From Mesorhizobium sp. LHD-90 (GTDB taxonomy: Bacteria; Pseudomonadota; Alphaproteobacteria; Rhizobiales; Rhizobiaceae): a stretch of DNA of 64,000 nucleotides. A program made the position numbers and the translations under genes. The DNA lies in assembly GCF_030929505.1 (NCBI RefSeq), contig NZ_JAVFVV010000010.1, positions 62,001-126,000 of the forward strand, written 5' to 3'. The notes beneath the pieces were generated by a model. It saw only the letters and a list, made by a program, of their open reading frames with translations. It was not told the origin of the DNA and did not search any database. Shown here piece by piece: positions 9,283-16,583 of this stretch (position 1 is its first letter; every line of letters begins with the position of its first letter).

Positions 9283-10188
9283 ATGCCGATCAGCCTGAAG
9301 CAGATCCGCTACTTCGTTTCCACAGCCGAGAGCGGCCAGATCTCTCAGGCAGCGGTTGCGCTGTCGATCTCCCAATCGGCCATAACCACCGCGATCAAGG
9401 ATCTGGAAGCCGAGGTCGGCGCGACCCTCTTTTCGCGTTCGCAACAAGGAATGGACCTTACGCCGGCCGGCCGGGAGTTGCTGTTTCACGCCTACGAGGT
9501 GTTGGCCAAGGTGGACGAGATGACCGGGATCAGCGTGCCCGGCAGCGACTTGGCGGGTACGCTCAGCGTCGCAGCATCCTACACGGTCATCGGCTACTAT
9601 CTGCCGCATCACCTCGAACGGCTCAGGCGCAACTTTCCGCAACTCGACATCCAGCTCTTTGAACTGAACCGTGAGGCGATCGAGGAAGGCTTGCTTGCCA
9701 ATCGGTACGATATCGCCGTGATGCTGACCGCCAACACCAACAATCCGGACCTTTCCACGGAAACCCACCTGTCGTCGCGCAGGCGGCTCTGGCTTCCGGC
9801 GCGTCACAGGTTGCTCGCGCGCGCCTCGGTCGGGCTCCAGGACGTTTCGGACGAGCCCTACATCATGCTGACCGTCGACGAGGCTGCGCATACCTCGCTC
9901 AAATACTGGAGCAAGACGCCCTACCGGCCTTCGGTCCGGCTGCGCACGTCGTCCGTGGAAGCCGTTCGCTCGCTTGTCGCCAACGGTCAGGGCGTCGCCA
10001 TCCTTTCAGACATGGTCCACCGGCCCTGGTCGCTGGAAGGAAGGCGCATCGAGACGATCACGCTCAGCGATGCGATCCCGGCAATGGATGTCGGACTCGC
10101 ATGGAAACGCGGCGTGACCTTTACGCCGGCCATGCAGGCCTTTCGCGACTATTTCCGGCAGACCTATCACGTCCCGATGGGTCGTTAG
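9283..10188 (+). CDS. LysR family transcriptional regulator, divergent from the pxp operon
   Basis: A 301-residue LysR protein. The winged helix occupies residues 1-60 (ISLKQIRYFVSTAESGQIS, then ALSISQSAITTAIKDLE and LFSRSQQGMDLTPAGREL), followed by a periplasmic-binding-protein-like effector domain (LSVAASYTVIGYYLPHHL; SLVANGQGVAILSDMV). I use the ATG with AAGGAG ten bases upstream; the frame is open 19 codons earlier without similarity. Divergent placement relative to pxpA is the classic LysR arrangement, so it probably controls that operon in response to the imported or catabolised compound (inference). No clear T-N11-A box could be singled out in the gap. Confidence 0.94.
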   Translation: MPISLKQIRYFVSTAESGQISQAAVALSISQSAITTAIKDLEAEVGATLFSRSQQGMDLTPAGRELLFHAYEVLAKVDEMTGISVPGSDLAGTLSVAASYTVIGYYLPHHLERLRRNFPQLDIQLFELNREAIEEGLLANRYDIAVMLTANTNNPDLSTETHLSSRRRLWLPARHRLLARASVGLQDVSDEPYIMLTVDEAAHTSLKYWSKTPYRPSVRLRTSSVEAVRSLVANGQGVAILSDMVHRPWSLEGRRIETITLSDAIPAMDVGLAWKRGVTFTPAMQAFRDYFRQTYHVPMGR

Positions 10189-10265
10189 TCGTTCGTCGCC
10201 TGCAGACGTCGAGATGATTCAGCGGGCCATGGGCGACCTGATGGGGACGAAAAACGTCGTCGTCG

Positions 10266-10546
10266 TGCGCTCGCCTTGCGCAGGATCTCATTGGCCTGCG
10301 CAAGCTCTCGGTTCTCGCGCTCAAGGGCCTTCAGCTTCGCGGCCATGTCCGACGGCACGCCGGCCTGCTTGCCGGCATCCACCTCGGCCTTCGTCACCCA
10401 CTCGTTCAGCGTCTGAACCGTGCAGCCGCTCTTGGCTGCGATCGACACGATCGCAGCCCAGCGGGAGGGATGCTCATGCTCGTGATCCAGAACCAGCCGG
10501 CACGCTGGCGCACTTCCGGGGAGAACTTGTTCGTTGTCCTGCTCAG
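10266..10546 (-). pseudogene. Remnant of an IS3-family transposase orfA (frameshifted, truncated)
   Basis: The minus strand encodes TTNKFSPEVRQRA, then in the next frame LVLDHEHEHPSRWAAIVSIA, AKSGCTVQTLNEWVTKAEVD and ERENRELAQANEILRKAS. This is the start-to-leucine-zipper part of an IS3-type OrfA (HTH_Tnp_1). The expected ATG has become CTG. About four bases are missing after the QRA codons, shifting the frame. Homology stops abruptly after KAS, where AYFAQAELDR would be expected, so the 3' end and all of orfB are gone. No terminal inverted repeats or target duplication were recognised. Confidence 0.85.
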
Positions 10547-10717
10547 GTCGGCTTCACCTTCTCAAAAGTTGGAGCCTCGGCAAACCCGGGGAGGTTCAGG
10601 TGCTGAGTTGCATGGCATCTTCATCCACAGTAGACGCTCGGCTGTCGTTCACTCCGCAAGTTCATCGCGGATCGAACGCGAACCCAATCTTTTTCTATCG
10701 TTACGGGGGGCAATAGC

Positions 10718-11902
10718 TTGACGAGAGACGTTCAGCCCAAGCTGCTTACGGCCTTGTGTTACGCGGCGATGATGTGCCTGGCGATCGGCGTCAATCTCTT
10801 GCCCGTGTTTCTGACCAGCATCGGCGCCACGTTTGGCGGCGAGCAGCCCTTGAGCCAGGAAGAACTGGGCCGGTTGGGGGCGGTGACCTTTGCCGGGCTC
10901 GTCGCGGGCATAGTCGTCACCGGCCCTGTGGCCGACAGGTTCGGGGCGAAGCCTTTCGTCCTGCTTGCAAACCTTTTGATGGTCTCCGGACTTGCCGGCA
11001 TGGCGCTCGCTGGCGATTACGGTGAATTGCTGGTCATGGTGTTCATACTGGGGCTTGGAGCAGGAATGCTCGACATGATCTTGAGCCCGGTTGTGGCGGC
11101 CCTGAATCCCGAGCGACGGACGGCCGCGATGAACTGGCTGCATTCCTATTTTTGCGTCGGGTCTGTGGTCACGGTCCTGATCGGCATGACGGCGCTGGCC
11201 CTGGGCATCGATTGGCGAATTGTGTGCTGGCTGCTGATCTTGTTCCCCCTCGGATTGACGGCGGCGTTCCTGCCCATGCGCTTTCCAGCATTGGTAGCGG
11301 ACAGTGGGCGAACGCCCATGTCGGCACTTTTGCGAAGGGCCTGGTTCCTGGCAGCGCTGCTGGCGATCTTCCTCGGTGGCGCGACGGAGTTGGGTATGTC
11401 TCAATGGCTGCCGGCGTATGCCGAAATTTCGCTTGGCTTTTTACCCGCCGTAGCCGCGAGCGGGCTGCTGTTCTTCTCCGTCGCGATGGCCCTTGGGCGC
11501 ATGGCTGTCGGAATGCTGGAAGACCGGGTGAACCCTTACGCGGTTCTGGCGGTGGGCGCCGCAACGTCGGTCGTCTTGTTTTTGCTAGGGGCGTTCCTGC
11601 AAAATCCCACCTTGGCGCTGCTTGCGTGCATCGCCGCCGGATTTGCCGGTAGCAGCCTGTGGCCGACAATGCTGGCGGTGGCTGCCGACCGCTATCCCGA
11701 TGGCGGCGCCAGCATGTTTGCAGTCCTTGCCGCGTTCGGAAACGCGGGTGGCATTCTCATGCCTTGGGTCGTGGGCGCAGTCGGGGATTTGCACGATTTG
11801 CGATGGGGCATCGCCACGTCGGCGATCGCGCCACTGCTCATGCTCCCGCTGGTTGGGCTCCTGTTCGTCAGCCTACGCGCGAGACGGCTACTCGAGGCGT
11901 AA
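10718..11902 (+). CDS. Major facilitator superfamily transporter
   Basis: A 394-residue protein with about twelve membrane segments and MFS motif A in loop 2-3 (GPVADRFGAKPF). It looks like the FucP/NNP-like sugar or organic acid branch (GLGAGMLDMILSPVVAALNP; SSLWPTMLAVAADRYPDGG), but I cannot name the substrate. The start is TTG with a GGGGGG purine run a few bases upstream. The stop lies 15 bases inside the end of the convergent flavin oxidoreductase gene, so the two transcripts overlap at their 3' ends. The neighbouring sugar-phosphate genes suggest sugar or polyol import. Confidence 0.92.
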   Translation: MTRDVQPKLLTALCYAAMMCLAIGVNLLPVFLTSIGATFGGEQPLSQEELGRLGAVTFAGLVAGIVVTGPVADRFGAKPFVLLANLLMVSGLAGMALAGDYGELLVMVFILGLGAGMLDMILSPVVAALNPERRTAAMNWLHSYFCVGSVVTVLIGMTALALGIDWRIVCWLLILFPLGLTAAFLPMRFPALVADSGRTPMSALLRRAWFLAALLAIFLGGATELGMSQWLPAYAEISLGFLPAVAASGLLFFSVAMALGRMAVGMLEDRVNPYAVLAVGAATSVVLFLLGAFLQNPTLALLACIAAGFAGSSLWPTMLAVAADRYPDGGASMFAVLAAFGNAGGILMPWVVGAVGDLHDLRWGIATSAIAPLLMLPLVGLLFVSLRARRLLEA

Positions 11903-13375
11903 GCTCAGCATTGCGGCAAGCTTCTTCGCCAGTTTCGCACCGCTGTGGAGACCGCCTTCCATGTAGCCGGTAAACAGCAGGCTGGTATATTCCCCGGCGA
12001 AGAACAGGCGGTCTTCAAATCCCTTTTCTAGATTGGGATAGATCGACGTGACCTCGCCGAGCCTTGGCGAGCAATAGCCGCACTGGGTCCACTTTTCGTT
12101 CGGCCAGCCCATGAACATCGTCTTTTCGACGGCTGACGAATAACCGGGATAGATCGCCTCGATCTGATCCTGGAATTTCTGCGTGCGCTGCTCCGGCGGA
12201 AAATCCAGGCAGGTCTGGGCTGCCTGGCCTCCGGAGAACACGGTGAGACAAGCCGGTTCGTCCGCGCTGGAGCGTTGTCCGTCCGTGCCTTCCCAGGTTT
12301 CTCCCACCGGGGTATCCGTCAGCGAGCCGGGAACGAGGCCGCGCTTCTCCCAGAAGGCGCTCGAAACCTTCGACAGATATTTGATCGCCGGACCGGTGGA
12401 GGGCTGATATCCCCGCGGCAGGGCGGGCTCGATCGCGAAATTGTTCCAGGCGCTGGGGGGAACGGTCAGGACAACGAGATCGCCTTCGACTGTCGTTCCG
12501 TCGGCCAGATCCACGGCTGCACCCGGTCCGCCAAGCCGGATGCGGGTGATCGGCGTTCCCAGCCTTATGTGCTCCTCGCCGATCGCTCCGGCCAACCTGA
12601 AGGCCATCTGCTGGTTGCCGCCAATGCAGCGGAAGACTTCCGAGTCGGTCCAGAACTTCTCGTATCCGCCGCCGGCGATGCAGGACAGGGAGGCCAGATA
12701 GCTGGCGCGATCCGGCCAGAGCACGTCGTCATTGGCCATCAATGTGAGCGCGCCATGACGCGCCGTCTCGTCCATTTCCCAGGCGCCAAACGCCGACGCC
12801 AGGCTGGTGTTGTCGAGCTGCTCGGCGCCGGGGGTCTCCCACGGTCGATCCAGATTGACCTTCCGGGCGTCCGCGTTGAGGCGCGAAAGCGCATCGTCGA
12901 TTTGCTCCCAGAGCGATTCGAGGTCTTCGCCCGCATACGTCATGCCGTTGAGGACGATTGGCGCCTTGTCGCTCTCGGGCTCGGTGACATCCCGGAACTC
13001 GAGTCCGAAATGCTGGGCATAGGCCATCCAGGTCGGATGGTTGGAGCCGATCAGTTCGGCACCGCCTTCGACAACCCGGCCTTCCATGAAATCCGTCAGC
13101 GACAGAACGCGCCCACCGACCCGGTTCCGGGCTTCCAGCACAGTTACCCAGGCGCCGGCATTGCTCAGCTTGAAGGCGCAGCTTAGGCCGGAAAAGCCCG
13201 CGCCGACGATGATGACGTGAGGAGCAGATGCACTTGTCCTGGCCTGGGCGAATCGTCCACCCAGCATCAGGCCGGCGCTGGTGGCGGCCGCGCCCTTCAA
13301 TAACTGGCGGCGGGTCAAGGAGTCGGATGTCGCGCCTGCGCGGCGAGCCAGTCGTCCGATGAGACCCGGTTTCAT
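11888..13375 (-). CDS. Flavin-containing amine oxidoreductase, Tat-exported
   Basis: A 495-residue protein. It starts with a twin-arginine signal (SLTRRQLLKGAAATSAGL, ending near AQA), then the FAD-binding Rossmann motif VIIVGAGFSGLSCAFKL and EARNRVGGRV of the monoamine oxidase/polyamine oxidase family. The C-terminal FAD motif is FFAGEYTSLLFTGYMEGGLHSG. It oxidises an amine in the periplasm with flavin as cofactor; the substrate is not evident. The start overlaps the HAD gene stop by four bases, making it the last gene of a four-gene operon. A secreted amine oxidase coupled to sugar-phosphate enzymes could release a sugar from an amino sugar, but that is speculation. Confidence 0.9.
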   Translation of the reverse strand: MKPGLIGRLARRAGATSDSLTRRQLLKGAAATSAGLMLGGRFAQARTSASAPHVIIVGAGFSGLSCAFKLSNAGAWVTVLEARNRVGGRVLSLTDFMEGRVVEGGAELIGSNHPTWMAYAQHFGLEFRDVTEPESDKAPIVLNGMTYAGEDLESLWEQIDDALSRLNADARKVNLDRPWETPGAEQLDNTSLASAFGAWEMDETARHGALTLMANDDVLWPDRASYLASLSCIAGGGYEKFWTDSEVFRCIGGNQQMAFRLAGAIGEEHIRLGTPITRIRLGGPGAAVDLADGTTVEGDLVVLTVPPSAWNNFAIEPALPRGYQPSTGPAIKYLSKVSSAFWEKRGLVPGSLTDTPVGETWEGTDGQRSSADEPACLTVFSGGQAAQTCLDFPPEQRTQKFQDQIEAIYPGYSSAVEKTMFMGWPNEKWTQCGYCSPRLGEVTSIYPNLEKGFEDRLFFAGEYTSLLFTGYMEGGLHSGAKLAKKLAAMLSLRLE

Positions 13376-14046
13376 GAGGATCTCTCGGGAAGCGTCTTGA
13401 GCCAGTCGACAGTCGCATTGAGGGAAGGAAAGACGCCGCTGGTCATGGCGGCGATCTCGTCCGTCGCGGGCAGAAGATCAGGGACCAGGACGACCGACAT
13501 TCCCCCGGCACGGGCCGCACGGACGCCGCTATGCGCGTCTTCGAAGACCAGGCAGTGTTCAGGCCCCTGTCCCAGCCCCTGCGCGACCTTCAGGAAGATT
13601 TCCGGATCGGGCTTGCCATGGCTCACCTGATCGCCGCCGACCACCACGGAAAAACGATCCTGAATGCCGTGGTGGATCAGCCGGCTGCGCGCCTCCTCGG
13701 TAGCCGTCGAGGTGCCGATACCACAGGGAATGCCCGCTTCCCGAGCCCAATCGAGAATGGCGTGAACGCCAGGTTTCAGCGGAATGCCTTCGGTGAGGAT
13801 GATGTCCTCGTAGCCGGTCCGGGCATCGCCGCGAAACCGTTCAAGCGGAAAATCCGGCCCGAAATGCTCAACCAGGCGCTTCTCGCAATCGGCAATGGTG
13901 ATGCCGATGAGGCGCTGGAACAGGGCATCCGTCAGATCGAAGCCCAGACCCGCGGCTGCGACCGTCCAGGAGCGCTTGTAGACCCCCTCCGTATCGAGCA
14001 GCAGACCGTCCATATCGAACACGAGAGCTTTCGGACGCTGATTCAC
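13372..14046 (-). CDS. HAD-superfamily phosphatase, beta-phosphoglucomutase-like subfamily
   Basis: A 224-residue HAD enzyme with all four motifs: nucleophile VFDMDGLLLDTEG, GIGTSTATEEA, lysine-containing GKPDPEIFL, and acidic VFEDAHSGVRAA. The cap sits between motifs I and II, as in phosphoglucomutase, phosphoglycolate and 2-deoxyglucose-6-P phosphatase proteins. It acts in the cytoplasm on a phosphorylated sugar, probably the substrate or product of the neighbouring isomerase and aldolase. Four-base overlaps with both neighbours indicate coupled translation. The exact substrate cannot be told from sequence. Confidence 0.92.
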   Translation of the reverse strand: MNQRPKALVFDMDGLLLDTEGVYKRSWTVAAAGLGFDLTDALFQRLIGITIADCEKRLVEHFGPDFPLERFRGDARTGYEDIILTEGIPLKPGVHAILDWAREAGIPCGIGTSTATEEARSRLIHHGIQDRFSVVVGGDQVSHGKPDPEIFLKVAQGLGQGPEHCLVFEDAHSGVRAARAGGMSVVLVPDLLPATDEIAAMTSGVFPSLNATVDWLKTLPERSS

Positions 14047-14624
14047 GAGGGAACCTCCGCTGAAAAACTGCCAAATTCCGCGGGCTCGTCGGGCTCGATC
14101 GCATGAAAGATATCGACCTTCGGATCGGCAAAAAAATTGTCGGTCGCCTCGTCACACCACGTGCTCACCTCACCGATGAGCGTGTCCGGGGCAGACGGCG
14201 AGAATTCGTGCCAGATCCCGGGCGTTAGCGTGATGCGTTCGCCGGGCTTGAGGACGAAGGCTTCGCCCGACGACAGGGTGCGCATTTCCCGGTTGATCTG
14301 GACCGACACCGAACCGTTGGCAGGGTTGAGTCTCGGATTTTCGTTCCAGAGGGTAAGCCGGATCGCGCCCGACCGACAGATAATGTCTTCTTTCTTCTTG
14401 CCGTGGGTGTGCGCCGGCGTCGACATGTTCTCGCCGGCATACATGATCTTCTCGCAATATTCGGGTTCATTGGCCAGCAGCACCTCGACCAGCCCCGCGG
14501 CCCGATAGTCGCCGAGGCCGAAGTCGGTCGCGGCGAACTGGGCGTTGGGCGGCAACGCCCAACCCAGCCGGCGAAGACAGGCGTCGGCTTCCCGACAGAG
14601 GCGGTTAACGTCGCTCTGCTTCAT
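14043..14624 (-). CDS. D-lyxose/D-mannose ketol-isomerase-like cupin
   Basis: A 193-residue cupin whose metal-binding residues are visible: AHTHGKKKEDIICRSG provides two histidines and a glutamate, and TPGIWHEF the third histidine. The whole matches the D-lyxose isomerase family (aldose-ketose isomerisation with Mn2+). I start at the ATG preceding KQSDVNRLCREA, one base after the aldolase stop; the frame is open 16 codons further but has no family similarity there. The gene lies between an aldolase and a HAD phosphatase, so it probably interconverts a pentose or hexose that the operon degrades. Confidence 0.85.
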   Translation of the reverse strand: MKQSDVNRLCREADACLRRLGWALPPNAQFAATDFGLGDYRAAGLVEVLLANEPEYCEKIMYAGENMSTPAHTHGKKKEDIICRSGAIRLTLWNENPRLNPANGSVSVQINREMRTLSSGEAFVLKPGERITLTPGIWHEFSPSAPDTLIGEVSTWCDEATDNFFADPKVDIFHAIEPDEPAEFGSFSAEVPS

Positions 14625-14625
14625 C

Positions 14626-15459
14626 TCAGTTGGCCCGCAGCAGTTCCAGGGCCTCTTCAGCTGACTTGCCATGATGCAGAACTGCTTGAAGTGCGTGCGT
14701 CATGGCGGCGGGCTTTTCGTGCTGTATGACGTTTCTTCCGTAGATCAATCCGGCAACGCCTTGAGCGACCAACCGCTCTGTGTGCTCCAGAACCTCCCTG
14801 TCGGAGGCCCTGCTGCCGCCGCGAACTGTCACGGGAACGCCCGACGCAGCCTCAATCACGCGGTGAAACTCCTCCTCCGGCTCCGTCGCATCCGTCTTGA
14901 TCAGGTCGGCCCCGAGTTCAGCGGCCATTCGAGCAAGCGTCGTCACTCGCTGCGGGTTACCATCGCCGACATAGCCGTCCTTGCTGGTCTTGAATGACAG
15001 CGGCTCGATCGCCATCGGCATGCCATAGCGGTCACAATCGTTTTTCACCCGAAGGATGTTTTCTACGCATTGGTTCAGCATTTCCGGGTGATCGTCGATT
15101 TGCAGGAGGTTCAGCAGGATGCAGGCAGCATCCAGACGCAACGCGATCTCCACCGCGTTTTCGTAGACCCGGCAATGCAAGCGCGAAACGGGCGCCACGT
15201 TGTTGTAGAAATTGGCGGGGTCAACGCGGAGGAGGAGGCCCGGCTTGCCTCGGCCGGGCAGCCTTTGGAGATGCGGCGCCTCGCCTGCCGACAGAAGCAC
15301 GCCATCGGCCTTGGCCTCAGCTACTTTCCTGACACTGTCCGACATGTTTTCGATGCCGGGAAGGAACGCGGTATTGTTGAACAATGCATGATCGATCGCT
15401 ACGATCAAGGCGCGTTGCGACACGGGGTGAAACAACCGCTGAAGCCGATACTTTTCCAT
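14626..15459 (-). CDS. Class I (DhnA/DeoC-LsrF type) aldolase
   Basis: A 277-residue TIM-barrel aldolase. The N-terminal VAIDHALFNN and the Schiff-base region ADLIKTDATEP (lysine in LIKTD), followed by VPVTVRGGSRASDREVLEH and GVAGLIYGRNVIQHEKP, match the DhnA family that includes LsrF and archaeal-type class I fructose-bisphosphate aldolase. The last block is the phosphate-binding segment. It is the promoter-proximal gene of the leftward operon with the lyxose isomerase, HAD and oxidoreductase genes. It presumably cleaves or forms a ketose phosphate. About 650 bases without a gene lie upstream, room for its promoter. Confidence 0.9.
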   Translation of the reverse strand: MEKYRLQRLFHPVSQRALIVAIDHALFNNTAFLPGIENMSDSVRKVAEAKADGVLLSAGEAPHLQRLPGRGKPGLLLRVDPANFYNNVAPVSRLHCRVYENAVEIALRLDAACILLNLLQIDDHPEMLNQCVENILRVKNDCDRYGMPMAIEPLSFKTSKDGYVGDGNPQRVTTLARMAAELGADLIKTDATEPEEEFHRVIEAASGVPVTVRGGSRASDREVLEHTERLVAQGVAGLIYGRNVIQHEKPAAMTHALQAVLHHGKSAEEALELLRAN

Positions 15460-16047
15460 TTTTTCTCTCGATCTGGGAAGCGCGATGCTTCCGCACGTTA
15501 ATGTTGTCGTCCGGGCGCGCTTTCGCCACGTAAGGCGGCGTCGATGGAGGGGAATGGACCGTGGGATAGTTCAGACGGACGACGATTCCCCTGGATTGGG
15601 GCGCCGGTGGGTGGCAACGCGGCGATCCGTCAAGCGAGGCATCTGGATCGGGCCTTCAAAGAATTGCTAGGTGCAAGAGCGCCATTATTTCTAGCGCGAA
15701 GGCATTGTCGCATGAACTTTCTTGAAGCCGTCACTTCTTCCCCCGTCCCCACACCACCTATGAAAAGTTACATGCAACCGGAGGTTTGTCGATACTTGAG
15801 TCTGGTGAAAACGCTGCGAGGAAGGAGTTTGTCGACACCGCAGTGGAATAGGGTTAATGGCGGTAGGCGTTTGGACTCCTCACGAGGCTCGCGTTCGTAA
15901 TTGAACGCTGATTTCCTGGAGGAAGTCCCGAGTTTTCCCGAGTCGTGTCCCGTCAGGCGGTTCAGCTCGGCAATGACGAAGCCACTCGCGAGCGCGCATC
16001 TTGGCCAGCGAGGCGGTCAGCCTGTTCGAGAACGCAAAGAGCACAAA
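15460..16047. other. Intergenic stretch with no recognisable gene
   Basis: I see no credible coding sequence on either strand here. The open frames have no conserved start region and poor composition. The stretch contains the upstream region of the aldolase operon and the downstream flank of tRNA-Arg. No operator or terminator stood out before the palindrome at 16048. Confidence 0.5.
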
Positions 16048-16068
16048 GTTTGCAAATCGATTGCAAAC
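16048..16068. promoter_or_regulatory. Palindrome with 8-base arms (operator or weak terminator)
   Basis: The arms GTTTGCAA and TTGCAAAC are perfectly complementary around a five-base centre ATCGA. There is no T-run, so it is not a textbook terminator. It lies about 45 bases beyond the 3' end of the tRNA. The TTGCAA arms resemble half-sites of LacI/GntR-type operators. Confidence 0.4.
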
Positions 16069-16114
16069 TGGCGTCGTCAAGGCCAGCAAGCGCAGTGCTA
16101 AGGTATTGAAATAA

Positions 16115-16191
16115 TGGCGCGCCCGAAGAGATTCGAACTCCTGACCCCCAGATTCGTAGTCTGGTGCTCTATCCAGCTGAGCTACGGGCGC
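16115..16191 (-). tRNA. tRNA-Arg (anticodon ACG), with encoded CCA
   Basis: On the minus strand a 77-base cloverleaf can be folded. The acceptor stem GCGCCCG pairs with CGGGCGC, followed by discriminator G and an encoded CCA. The D-arm contains AGCTCAGCTGGATAGAGC. The anticodon stem CCAGA/TCTGG encloses the loop CTACGAA with anticodon ACG, and the T-arm holds GTTCGAATC. It reads the CGT/CGC/CGA arginine codons after A34-to-inosine editing. tRNA-Arg genes are common integration sites, but no integrase is present in the flanks. Confidence 0.96.
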
Positions 16192-16334
16192 GCAGGGGCC
16201 GTCTGAAACGACCTGCAAGGGCCAACCGACAGGTCGGCCGCGAGCGAGACAGTCCCTAATCGCTGGTTTCGAGAAAAGCAAGCCGCCCCCGAAAACTTTT
16301 GCCGGCGGGCGATCGGGCATACGGGCCGCTCATC

Positions 16335-16488
16335 CATGCAGGCATATCCCGCCGGGCGTCGTCGAGCCGGGCTGGCTGACCACGAAACGCCAATGAATAG
16401 GCCGTGCCGGCGCAGGCTGCCGCGGGTCTTCGAGGCGGACCGGCTGATTGGCGTCGTCGCCGAAAACAACGTGCCGCCGCAGCGGCCT
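16335..16488. repeat. Two decayed partial copies of the 3' end of the adjacent sensor kinase gene
   Basis: The segment 16404-16488 repeats 16590-16680, the last codons of the kinase gene, with clear but degraded identity: both begin TGCCGGCGCAGGCTGCCGCG and share CCGAAAACA. The segment 16335-16391 is a third, weaker version. On the minus strand the copies read QPVRLDDARGSLRRHG (real end), NQPVRLEDPRQPAPARP and SQPARLDDARRDMPAWM. They look like old tandem duplications or successive read-through tails. Confidence 0.6.
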
Positions 16489-16583
16489 TCCGGCGGCTGG
16501 GGCCAGTCCATGGACGCGCACCGGCTCGAACGGCCACCATTGGCAGGCTCGATCGACCGATAGCCAGCGCGAACCCGCACGCG

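Noticed and set aside
15544-15900. A 118-codon plus-strand open frame upstream of the tRNA
   Set aside because: No family resemblance, poor start context and mixed composition.
16115-16191. tRNA-Arg as an integration site of a genomic island
   Set aside because: No integrase gene or duplicated tRNA 3' end was found in the flanks within this window.
15880-16320. A 146-codon open frame on the minus strand running through the tRNA gene
   Set aside because: It reads APVAQLDRAPDYESGGQEFE over the tRNA-Arg, the well-known false translation of this tRNA. No real protein is supported.
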